Shown here: positions 1 to 5,947 of the stretch, piece after piece
Layout: each line of letters opens with the position of its first letter
Position numbering within the stretch: position 1 is the first letter of the stretch
Source of the DNA: Bacteroidales bacterium
Lineage (GTDB): Bacteria; Bacteroidota; Bacteroidia; Bacteroidales; JAADGE01
Direction: 5' to 3'
Assembly (NCBI GenBank): GCA_029934265.1
Contig: JAOZMN010000139.1
Location: forward strand, 1-7,520
Length of the DNA: 7,520 nucleotides
The notes under the pieces: model-generated
What the model saw: the letters and a program-made list of their open reading frames with translations, nothing else
What the model was told of the DNA's origin: nothing
Databases searched by the model: none
Program-made: the position numbers and the translations under genes

Positions 1-2
1 AA

Positions 3-56
3 GCAAATCAGAAAAAAATTATAAAAGATTGGAATATGCCGGATTATAACTGGTAA
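3..56 (+). CDS. 3' tail of an upstream gene, frame uncertain
   Basis: The first bases probably hold the end of a gene that starts outside the window. Frame 3 reads ANQKKIIKDWNMPDYNW and stops with TAA at 54-56. Frame 2 reads SKSEKNYKRLEYAGL and stops at 47-49. The frame-3 tail, with its WNMPDYNW ending, looks more like a real C-terminus, but codon use does not separate the two. Because nuoC follows, nuoB is the natural guess from usual nuo gene order. No NuoB motif is visible in so short a stretch, so this is inference only. Confidence 0.35.
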   Translation, partial: ANQKKIIKDWNMPDYNW

Positions 57-73
57 TTTGATTGATTATTTTT

Positions 74-155
74 GATTTACGATTTTTGATTGAAAATTAT
101 AAATCGTAAATTAAGAAATCATAAATCAACAATCATAAATCGTAAATCATAAATA
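74..155 (+). repeat. Intergenic hairpin repeat, copy A (before nuoC)
   Basis: The left arm at 74-92 (GATTTACGATTTTTGATTG) and the right arm at 130-148 (CAATCATAAATCGTAAATC) are inverted repeats matching at 18 of 19 positions, with a 37-nt AT-rich loop. The right side ends in three back-to-back heptamers, ATAAATC (135-141), GTAAATC (142-148) and ATAAATA (149-155), and the nuoC start codon begins at the next base. The stretch 117-148 is the exact reverse complement of 1920-1951. No Shine-Dalgarno sequence lies here, so the repeat itself forms the translation leader. Confidence 0.85.
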
Positions 156-695
156 ATGACCGGTCTAATAAAAAATATAGAAGAGCATTTTACTGTTTCT
201 GACATTATAAATAAAAGAGACAATCTTTCTTTTGTTACCGTAAAAAAGGAAAATGCAATTTCGTTGGTTACGCATTTAAAGGATATTCTTGGATTCAAAC
301 ACCTTGTACTGCTAACGGCGGTTGATTGGATTGAAGACGGATTTTTTCAATTAACTTATCTTTTGAATAATCACGATAAAAAATGTGATATTGGTGTAAG
401 AGTTATGATACCGAGAGACAATCCGGTAATGGAAACGGCACATCATCTTTGGGTTCAGGTGAAAACTTATCAAAGAGAATTAAAAGAAATGTTCGGTATT
501 GATTTTCCCGGAAGTCCGGGAGTTAATGACTCGTTTATTCTTGAAGGCTGGACTGATATTCCTCCTTACAGGCGAGATTTTATGACAAAAGAATATGCCG
601 AAGAAACATATTTCCCCCGAGGAGGACGAGAAACAAATGACCCTGCAAAACATATGCTCAAAAAATTAGACCCGAATCAACCTTTGAAAGGATAA
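156..695 (+). CDS. nuoC: NADH-quinone oxidoreductase subunit C-type protein
   Basis: This is a complex I 30-kDa-type subunit of 179 residues, a peripheral-arm protein that packs against NuoD. The family signature sits in the C-terminal half: YQRELKEMFGIDFPGSP at residues 105-121 corresponds to the usual ERE..D.FGI.F.GHP, with Ser for His in GHP. It is followed by FILEGW (127-132) and PPYRRDF (136-142), matching the usual LLPEDWEG.PLRKDY block. The size fits a stand-alone NuoC rather than a NuoCD fusion. The ATG at 156 directly follows the repeat heptamers, and no better start lies upstream. nuoD starts 9 nt downstream in the same frame, with a single TAA plus three codons between them, so the two are surely co-transcribed. 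The assignment is firm. Because its NuoD partner is divergent, the reaction of the whole complex is less certain. Confidence 0.9.
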   Translation: MTGLIKNIEEHFTVSDIINKRDNLSFVTVKKENAISLVTHLKDILGFKHLVLLTAVDWIEDGFFQLTYLLNNHDKKCDIGVRVMIPRDNPVMETAHHLWVQVKTYQRELKEMFGIDFPGSPGVNDSFILEGWTDIPPYRRDFMTKEYAEETYFPRGGRETNDPAKHMLKKLDPNQPLKG

Positions 696-704
696 TTAAA
701 TAAA

Positions 705-1916
705 ATGACAATCAAAAAAATGGATACAAAGAAGAATTTATTTAATTGGACACACGATAGAAGTAAATATCCCGAAATTAAAGAAAACGGTGAGGCGGAT
801 ATTGATTTAACTTCGCATAAATACGTGAAAATTTGGCACGGACCGAACCACCCCGGAGTTACCGGGAATATGGCTTTGGAATTAACACTTTCCGGTGACG
901 AAGTTGTTCATGCAAAAACTCATGTCGGATATTTGCACAGAGGTTTTGAAAAATTAATGGAAAGACGACTTTATATTCAATGTTTCCCTACCTGTGTACG
1001 CCTTTGTGTTGCCGAACCCGATTATAATGAATATTTACTTGCACGTTCTGTTGAAGAGCTTGATAATATTGAAATTCCTGAAGCCGCAAAATGGCTTAGA
1101 GCTTTATCACTTGAAATGGCTCGTTTGGCAACCTTGCTGAGAACAGTTCCCGGTCAGGCCGGAACTCTATCACTTGGTATGGGAGTTCAATGGGGAGTAT
1201 ATTTAAGAGATTTAATACTTGATTTATTTGAAGAACTTACCGGAGGACGTGTATATCACATGTATATTATTCCCGGCGGAGTAAGAGGCTTACTGCCGGA
1301 CGGTTTCAAAAAAAGAATGGAAGAAGTTCTTGTGAAAATTGATGAATTTCAAAAGAAAATTGATGATTTGATTTTTACGAATGCAATTTTCAAAAAAAGA
1401 ACAATAGGCATAGGAGTAATCGAAAAACACATGGTGGACAGCTATGGTGTTGTTGGACCTAATGCAAGAGCTGCGGGTTTTGCAAGAGATGTCAGAAAAG
1501 ATTATCCTTATTTGATATACGACCAATTAGATTGGGATATTTTTACGCTTAAAGATTCCGATGTTTATTCTCGCTCGCTTGTCAGACGTAGTGATTTACG
1601 AGTAACTGTTGATTTAATCCGTCAAATAATGGCAAAAATGCCGGACGGAGGTGATATTCGAGCACAAACTCCGAATGTCCTGCATTGGCAAATTCCAAAA
1701 GGAGAAGTTTACGTTCGTTCGGAATCCAGTAGGGGAGAGTACGGATATTATGTAGTTTCAGATGGTTCAAAAACTCCGAGAAGAGTAAATCTTAGAGGAC
1801 CGAGTTATACGCACGCCGTTGTTTTATTGGAAAAATTATTAGTAAACGCAAATATTGCAGATGTACATTCAATAATGGTTTCATTGCAAACTTGTCCGCC
1901 GGAAATAGAAAGATAA
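705..1916 (+). CDS. nuoD: NuoD-type (49-kDa) subunit with altered quinone site
   Basis: This 403-residue protein belongs to the NuoD / [NiFe]-hydrogenase large-subunit superfamily. Conserved NuoD blocks are HGPNHPGVTGN (45-55), GYLHRGFEK (75-83), ELTGGR (177-182), PGGVRGLLPDGF (190-201) and SSRGEYGYYVVSDG (341-354). Two expected quinone-site residues are missing. The second His of canonical HPxxHG is Thr53, and canonical DRLDY reads VRLCV at 98-102, so the Tyr is replaced by Val102. By my alignment Cys101 and Cys397 occupy the first-Cys positions of the two CxxC motifs that bind NiFe in hydrogenases, and Glu104 and Glu400 occupy the second positions. Two more cysteines, 93 and 97, lie nearby. 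The ATG at 705 is preferred; an in-frame ATG at 720 is possible. It would form the core of the peripheral arm with NuoC and a NuoB not seen here. NuoD-superfamily membership is certain; ubiquinone or menaquinone as acceptor is doubtful. Confidence 0.88.
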   Translation: MTIKKMDTKKNLFNWTHDRSKYPEIKENGEADIDLTSHKYVKIWHGPNHPGVTGNMALELTLSGDEVVHAKTHVGYLHRGFEKLMERRLYIQCFPTCVRLCVAEPDYNEYLLARSVEELDNIEIPEAAKWLRALSLEMARLATLLRTVPGQAGTLSLGMGVQWGVYLRDLILDLFEELTGGRVYHMYIIPGGVRGLLPDGFKKRMEEVLVKIDEFQKKIDDLIFTNAIFKKRTIGIGVIEKHMVDSYGVVGPNARAAGFARDVRKDYPYLIYDQLDWDIFTLKDSDVYSRSLVRRSDLRVTVDLIRQIMAKMPDGGDIRAQTPNVLHWQIPKGEVYVRSESSRGEYGYYVVSDGSKTPRRVNLRGPSYTHAVVLLEKLLVNANIADVHSIMVSLQTCPPEIER

Positions 1917-1919
1917 AGG

Positions 1920-2025
1920 GATTTACGATTTATGATTGTTGATTTATGATTGAAAGTTTTAAAGAAAAATTTATAAATTTGGTTTTTGAAATTCAGTTGT
2001 AATTAATAATTATAAATCAATAATA
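1920..2025 (+). repeat. Intergenic hairpin repeat, copy B (nuoD to four-helix-bundle gene)
   Basis: The left arm at 1920-1952 starts four bases after the nuoD stop and carries the full GATTTAYGATT pattern. Its first 32 bases are the exact reverse complement of 117-148. The right arm is weaker: AATTATAAATCAA at 2008-2020 pairs with 1939-1951 over 13 bp with one G-U pair. The right arm ends just before the start at 2026, in the context CAATAATGAC, which resembles AAATAATGAC at nuoC. The central part is AT-rich and shows no gene. Confidence 0.8.
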
Positions 2026-2373
2026 ATGACAAAAAATGAATTAAAAGCAAGAACTAAAAATTTTGATCACAGATGTATAAAACTTGCTGTAAGTCTTCAC
2101 GATAACAAACTTGGGAATCATATACAAGGACAATTAATAAGGTGTTCAAGTTCAGTTGCGGCAAACTATCGTGCAACTTGTTTGGCACAATCTAAAAAAA
2201 GTTTTATTGCAAAATTAAGTATTGTTATTGAAGAAAGTGATGAAAGTTTATTTTGGATAGAATTTATAGCAGAAGAAAAATTAATAAATATTGAAAAATT
2301 AGAGCCTTTAATGAAAGAAGCTGACGAATTAACTGCAATTTTTATAGCTTCAAGAAAAACGGCAAGCAAATGA
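2026..2373 (+). CDS. Four-helix-bundle protein, S23/TIGR02436 family
   Basis: This 115-residue protein matches the family first known from intervening sequences in 23S rRNA genes and widespread in Bacteroidota. Recognisable blocks are ELKARTKNFDHRCIKLAVSL (5-24), then QLIRCSSSVAANYRA (36-50, family pattern QLLRSGTSIGANYREA), SKKSFIAKLSIVIEESDES (56-74), and a C-terminal helix with the ELTAIFIASRKTASK tail (101-115). Four helices are expected and the gene looks intact. Function is unknown; relatives include the Avd accessory protein of diversity-generating retroelements, which binds nucleic acid, but no reverse transcriptase is present here. It has no evident link to respiration. It lies between nuoD and the NuoI-GltD fusion and is flanked by direct copies of the local repeat, which suggests an inserted cassette. 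It ends with TGA. The start at 2026 lies at the end of the repeat arm. Confidence 0.9.
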   Translation: MTKNELKARTKNFDHRCIKLAVSLHDNKLGNHIQGQLIRCSSSVAANYRATCLAQSKKSFIAKLSIVIEESDESLFWIEFIAEEKLINIEKLEPLMKEADELTAIFIASRKTASK

Positions 2374-2374
2374 C

Positions 2375-2462
2375 TTTATGATTTTTGATTGTTGATTTAT
2401 GATTGATAATTATAAGTCGGCGAAAGCAAAATTATAAATCATCAATCATAAATCATCAATCA
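2375..2462 (+). repeat. Intergenic hairpin repeat, copy C, with tandem 14-mers
   Basis: The left arm at 2375-2405 matches 1922-1952 of copy B at 29 of 31 positions in direct orientation. It forms a long hairpin: 2386-2407 pairs with the right arm ending at 2462 over 22 bp with one mismatch, and TTATAA at 2410-2415 pairs with TTATAA at 2432-2437. The loop holds GGCGAAAG (2419-2426), and GC-GAAA-GC at 2420-2427 can form a small GNRA-type tetraloop hairpin. The right arm contains a perfect tandem duplication of the 14-mer ATAAATCATCAATC (2434-2447 and 2448-2461). It ends 7 nt before the ATG of the fusion gene. Confidence 0.85.
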
Positions 2463-2468
2463 AAAAAA

Positions 2469-4256
2469 ATGGCATTAAAAGATATATTAACTCCGTTTAC
2501 CGTTTGGAAAAACGTGTTTAAAGAAGTTGTTTCAGTAAAAGACCCTCTTAACGACCGTCCCGGAGCTGCACGATACAGAGGATTTCATGTAAATGATGTC
2601 GATAAATGTATCGGTTGTGGTTCATGTGAGGTTATTTGCGAAAACGAAGCTATTGATTTGGTTGCTGTAAAAGAAGCAACACTCGGAAACAGCGGTTTGC
2701 GACCTATGGTTGATTACGGAAGATGCTGTTGGTGTGCATTATGCGTTGATGTTTGTACTACTGCATCGTTACGTTTGACAAACGAATATACTTGGGTAAG
2801 TGAAAATGCCGATGATTTCAGATATATTCCGGGAGTTGATGCCAAACCTTGGGATAACAATGAGCTTGGGTGGAAAAAACCGGAACCAAACTATCATTTT
2901 TACGGTGAAAAACGTCAAGATATGGGTGAACTTCACCCCGAAGAAAGAGACCATTCATTTATAGAAATGATAAAAGGCTTCTCCAAAGAGCAAGCAATGC
3001 TTGAAGCCGACCGTTGTGTAGAATGTGGAATTTGTATTGCCGCTTGTCCTGCTCACATGGGAATACCTGATTATATAAAAGCAGTTCGAGAAGACAATAT
3101 CGAAGAGGGATTCAAAGTCCTTTACGATACCAACCCGCTTCCCGAAATTTGCGGTCGAATTTGTACTCATAAATGCGAAACCGTTTGTTCGGTAGGACAT
3201 TTGGGCGAAGCATTGTCGATACGTTGGTTGAAACGTTACATTGCCGATCAAGTAGAAGCAAATGATTACAAAAAAATACTCAAAACTGACGGTATCACAA
3301 ATGACGGTAAGAAAATTGCGATAATAGGTTCAGGACCTGCCGGTTTGTCTGCGGCTCATTATCTCGCATTAATGGGATATTCAATTACGATATTTGAACA
3401 ATTTGCACATGCCGGAGGTATGATGCGATATGGAATACCTTCATATAGATTGCCTTACGACCAAATAGATAAAGATGTAAATTATATTCTTTCTCTTGGA
3501 GTGGAAATTAAATATAATACAAAAATAGGTAAAGATATTAGTTTGGAAGAATTAAAATTCGGATATGATGCAGTATTTGCCGGAACAGGTTTACATTTGG
3601 GAAGAAGTACGGGAATACCAGGTTCTGACCACGAAAATGTATATCAATCTATTGATTTATTAAATAAAATTACTGAAGATATTGAAATTTATGTTCCTGA
3701 AAAAGTTGTGGTAATTGGTGGAGGTAATGTTGCAATGGACATAACACGTTCAATGGCACGACTTCAAAAAATAAAATACGGAAAAGTAGGAGTAATTGCA
3801 ACCGCTCTCGAAAGTGAAGAAAATATGCCTGCCGACCGTGAGGAAATTGTAGAAGCTCGTGAAGAAAATGCAATCGTTAATCCTGGCTGGGGACCTCAAT
3901 CAATAGAAATAAAAGACGGTAAAATTACAGGGCTTCATGTAAATAAATGTCTTTCAATTTTTGACGACGAAGGTCGTTTCAGCCCGAAATTTGATGAAAA
4001 TAACAAACAATTCTTTGAAGCGGATATGGTTGTAGAATCTATTGGACAAGGAATGGACTTAGGATATATCACCGAAGATGTCAAAAAAGATTTGGAATTC
4101 GGACCAAGAGGAAGGGTTGTTGTCGATGAGTATTTCCAAACCGGAGTTAATTGGTTATTTATCGGAGGAGACATAATTCAAGGACCTGACGTAATTCACG
4201 GTATCGCAAACGGACACAAAGCAGCCGTTGGTATAGATAAATTTTTGAATAAATAA
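2469..4256 (+). CDS. NuoI-like ferredoxin fused to GltD/NfnB-like FAD oxidoreductase
   Basis: This 595-residue soluble iron-sulfur flavoprotein probably passes electrons between NAD(P)H and the NuoCD-like module. Residues 1-105 resemble NuoI: C47-x2-C50-x2-C53-x3-C57 and C86-x2-C89-x2-C92-x3-C96 would bind two [4Fe-4S] clusters, although the proline usual after the fourth Cys is absent in both. Residues 175-265 form the GltD-type N-terminal domain, with C183/C186/C189/C193 and C228/C232/C236/C240. The FAD-binding GSGPAGLSAA lies at 287-296, GGMMRYGIP at 316-324, the NAD(P)-binding GGGNVAMD at 417-424, PADREE at 454-459, and the C-terminal FAD motif GGDIIQGPDVIHGIANGHKAA (split: GGDII 566-570, HGIANG 577-582). 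ATG 2469 is chosen: the in-frame ATG at 2403 would add 22 residues encoded wholly by repeat. It could replace NuoEFG as input module. NADH versus NADPH is undecided. Confidence 0.88.
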   Translation: MALKDILTPFTVWKNVFKEVVSVKDPLNDRPGAARYRGFHVNDVDKCIGCGSCEVICENEAIDLVAVKEATLGNSGLRPMVDYGRCCWCALCVDVCTTASLRLTNEYTWVSENADDFRYIPGVDAKPWDNNELGWKKPEPNYHFYGEKRQDMGELHPEERDHSFIEMIKGFSKEQAMLEADRCVECGICIAACPAHMGIPDYIKAVREDNIEEGFKVLYDTNPLPEICGRICTHKCETVCSVGHLGEALSIRWLKRYIADQVEANDYKKILKTDGITNDGKKIAIIGSGPAGLSAAHYLALMGYSITIFEQFAHAGGMMRYGIPSYRLPYDQIDKDVNYILSLGVEIKYNTKIGKDISLEELKFGYDAVFAGTGLHLGRSTGIPGSDHENVYQSIDLLNKITEDIEIYVPEKVVVIGGGNVAMDITRSMARLQKIKYGKVGVIATALESEENMPADREEIVEAREENAIVNPGWGPQSIEIKDGKITGLHVNKCLSIFDDEGRFSPKFDENNKQFFEADMVVESIGQGMDLGYITEDVKKDLEFGPRGRVVVDEYFQTGVNWLFIGGDIIQGPDVIHGIANGHKAAVGIDKFLNK

Positions 4257-4322
4257 GTAATTTATGATTGTCAATTTAAAATTAGGCGAAAGGCGAATCA
4301 TAAATCGACAATCGTAAATCAC
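4257..4322 (+). repeat. Intergenic hairpin repeat, copy D (before the CBS gene)
   Basis: This repeat begins right after the TAA of the fusion gene. The left arm at 4257-4278 and the right arm at 4301-4322 pair over 22 positions with two A-C mismatches and one G-U pair. The loop includes GGCGAAAG at 4285-4292, the same octamer found in the loop of copy C, followed by GCG. Unlike copies A to C, the right arm does not reach the next start codon; about 30 nt of AT-rich leader (4323-4353) separate them. Confidence 0.75.
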
Positions 4323-4353
4323 AAGATGTTTTTAAATATAAAATATAAAGACC

Positions 4354-4821
4354 ATGAAAATAATAGATATTTTAAATCAAAAAGGAGACACATTATTTAC
4401 AGTAAAATCAGATTCGAGTGTGTTAGATGCTGTTGCGATAATGGATAAAAACAAAATAGGAGCAGTAATAGTTACGGATAAAAAAGAAAATGTTGTAGGA
4501 ATTTTGTCCGAAAGAGATGTTTTATATAAATGTTATAATAGCGGTAAACAGCTGAAAGACCAAACTGTTAATAACTTGATGACAGGAGTTGAAAATTTAT
4601 TAATCGGAAAACCGGACGATACGGCAAAAGAATTAATGAATGTAATGTTGTACAGAAAAATACGACACATACCGATTCTCGAAGATGGTCAATTTACTGC
4701 AATAGTATCAGTGGAAGATATTTTGAAAATGATGCTTGACAGTTTTGAAAATGAAAGTCATTTACTCCGACAGCACATTAAAAATCCTTTCGGGATTCAT
4801 ACTTACAAAAAAGATAAATAG
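4354..4821 (+). CDS. Two-CBS-domain protein
   Basis: This 155-residue cytoplasmic protein is little more than a CBS pair (Bateman module). CBS1 spans about residues 8-66 and contains KIGAVIVTDKKENVVGILSERD at 34-55, where G-I-L-S-E-R-D is the common CBS consensus. CBS2 spans about 73-132, with MTGVE (76-80), KIRHIPILEDGQFTAIVS (102-119) and EDILK (121-125). Such pairs usually bind adenine nucleotides (AMP, ATP, sometimes NAD or S-adenosylmethionine) and act as energy sensors. No partner domain is fused. The tail at 133-155 is charged. It is the last gene before a strong terminator, behind the fusion oxidoreductase and copy D, so it is probably co-transcribed with the nuo genes. An energy-charge control of that complex is possible but is inference. 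The start at 4354 follows the A-rich leader ending in AAAGACC; no Shine-Dalgarno site is evident. Confidence 0.88.
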   Translation: MKIIDILNQKGDTLFTVKSDSSVLDAVAIMDKNKIGAVIVTDKKENVVGILSERDVLYKCYNSGKQLKDQTVNNLMTGVENLLIGKPDDTAKELMNVMLYRKIRHIPILEDGQFTAIVSVEDILKMMLDSFENESHLLRQHIKNPFGIHTYKKDK

Positions 4822-4851
4822 TTTGTGAATAAATAATTAATATGTTCTTTT

Positions 4852-4886
4852 AAAAAAGCCGAGCTTTATGTTCGGCTTTTTTTGTT
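4852..4886 (+). terminator. Rho-independent terminator after the CBS gene
   Basis: A perfect 11-bp stem is formed by AAAAAAGCCGA (4852-4862) and TCGGCTTTTTT (4872-4882), with a 9-nt loop. The 3' arm runs on into a T-rich tract to 4887. It lies 31 nt after the CBS stop codon and closes the respiratory array. The flanking A and T tracts could let it work on both strands, but there is no minus-strand gene here. Confidence 0.92.
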
Positions 4887-4908
4887 TTCCGAAACCGGAT
4901 AATAATTT

Positions 4909-4916
4909 TACTTTTG
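4909..4916 (+). promoter_or_regulatory. Candidate Bacteroidota -7 promoter element TACTTTTG
   Basis: TACTTTTG fits the TAnnTTTG -7 consensus used by the Bacteroidota housekeeping sigma factor. It lies just after the terminator and upstream of the 290-residue gene, which is where a new transcript should start. A convincing -33 TTG at the usual spacing is not visible; the nearest TTTG, at 4881-4884, is several bases too far. If it is real, transcription would start near 4922-4926 and leave a leader of about 150 nt. Confidence 0.5.
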
Positions 4917-4921
4917 TAAAA

Positions 4922-5074
4922 AAACAAGGTCTTTGTCCTACTTGATAGGGTAAAATTGTATCTCTAAATGGATAGTAATTAAGACATTCTATAAAAGTCG
5001 ATGTTGTAAACGGCAAAGTCCTTACTGCAAGTAAATTTTAGTGGGTACTTATTAATTTATTATAATAATAAAAA
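4922..5074 (+). other. Leader region without genes
   Basis: I see no gene, tRNA or known riboswitch core here. There are short self-complementary pieces, such as CCTA-cttga-TAGG near 4937-4950 and TTACT-GCA-AGTAA at 5022-5034, but they are too small to mean much. The last 30 bases are an A/T-only leader before the ATG at 5075. It is likely the 5' untranslated region of the next gene if the promoter candidate at 4909 is used. Confidence 0.35.
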
Positions 5075-5947
5075 ATGGAAGATTTAAAAATTAACAATTT
5101 CGTAAAAATCAAGAAATCTGCATTTGAAGAAGATGATATGCTGACAGGAACAGATAACTTTCAAGGCAAAATCAGAGAAATCAACAAGTATGAAGACAAT
5201 ATTTTATATCTAATCGAACTTGATTCGCAAAGTTTGGATTGCCTATCTGATAATTATATTGTAGAAGCTGTTAAGGGTGGAGAGGTCTATACGGAATATA
5301 ATTGTTATGGAAAAGATTTAAAAAAAGCAGAAAGGCGAGATGCCGACAAACAATATGAAATTGCCTTAGATAGAGTTGAAAAAATTGAAACAGCGTACTG
5401 GGAAAAAGAAGGATATAAAGAACCGGAAATTGACGATGCAGAAATCGACAATCTTATTGATGATTTTGAAAATTCGGAGCATTTTGAAAAGTTGAATAAC
5501 AAATATAAAGAAGAAGTTGCGGCAGTTGTAACTAATTTTTCTGATTTTGCTGTAAATTATTGTTATACAGATTTAGAAAATTTTACGCAAGAAGATTTGC
5601 AGGAAATTTGTTTAGAACTTATTCCGAGAAAAGTATTTGCGGAAGTTGGCTTTTTTGAGGCTTATTCACCGGTTATGATACGATTTTTATATTTTTTGAA
5701 AGAATGTGGAATCCGTGAAGACATTGAAGCAGAGATTAAAATACTGAAAGAAATATCGAAAAAGATTGTTTCTTCTTCGCAAGATAAAACAAGTTGGGGA
5801 ATGGCAAAAAATATGGCAATGTCGGCACAAGAGGGAGGATTTGACCCATTAGACGAACAAGATATGGCAGATTTTATCGAAAAACATAATGCAAATATAG
5901 ACAACGGACAAAATAATCCAAATCCAATAAAAACTAAATTTAAATGA
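5075..5947 (+). CDS. Uncharacterised acidic protein, possibly cut short by TGA
   Basis: This 290-residue protein has no signal peptide or membrane segment and is strongly acidic. I cannot name it. Residues 5-68 look like a small beta-rich domain (NNFVKIKKSAFEEDDM, GKIREI, ILYLIELDSQSLDCLSDNYI). A charged helical linker follows at 80-150. Residues 145-235 are predicted helical with aromatic residues. The segment AKNMAMSAQEGGFDPLDEQDMADFIEKHN (starts 244) resembles the region just before a SEC-C tail (GRNDPCPCGSGKK) in some bacterial proteins; that resemblance is from memory and not checked. The TGA at 5945-5947 is followed in frame by 37 codons starting IGRND, so the gene may be interrupted by a nonsense change or read through. 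It stands alone behind its own promoter candidate, and the next gene overlaps the end of the extension. It is real coding sequence; its function is unknown. Confidence 0.75.
   Translation: MEDLKINNFVKIKKSAFEEDDMLTGTDNFQGKIREINKYEDNILYLIELDSQSLDCLSDNYIVEAVKGGEVYTEYNCYGKDLKKAERRDADKQYEIALDRVEKIETAYWEKEGYKEPEIDDAEIDNLIDDFENSEHFEKLNNKYKEEVAAVVTNFSDFAVNYCYTDLENFTQEDLQEICLELIPRKVFAEVGFFEAYSPVMIRFLYFLKECGIREDIEAEIKILKEISKKIVSSSQDKTSWGMAKNMAMSAQEGGFDPLDEQDMADFIEKHNANIDNGQNNPNPIKTKFK

Noticed and set aside
67..74. TATTTTTG as a -7 promoter element before nuoC
   Set aside because: It fits TAnnTTTG, but lies in a T-rich repeat where such matches arise by chance, has no -33 TTG at proper spacing, and the gene appears to lie within an operon.
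61..155. CRISPR array suggested by recurring ATAAATC / GTAAATC units
   Set aside because: Units are 7-14 bp, largely without unique spacers, AT-only and tied to gene borders; no cas genes are present.
1290..1526. Minus-strand open frames inside nuoD, the fusion gene and the 290-residue gene
   Set aside because: They lie opposite strongly supported coding regions, have unlikely compositions and match no family I recognise.
2359..2370. Shared ACGGCAAGCAAA at 2359-2370 and in the lipoprotein gene near 6759-6770
   Set aside because: Both encode Thr-Ala-Ser-Lys in unrelated proteins; a single 12-mer match without flanking similarity is likely chance.
2403..2468. In-frame upstream ATG extending the NuoI-GltD fusion by 22 residues
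   Set aside because: The extra residues are encoded entirely by repeat copy C, and the family-like N-terminus MALKDILTPF begins at 2469 after an A-rich leader.
5945..5947. UGA recoded as a sense codon in this organism
   Set aside because: The gene content points to Bacteroidota with the standard code, and the four-helix-bundle gene ends with TGA right at its expected family length.
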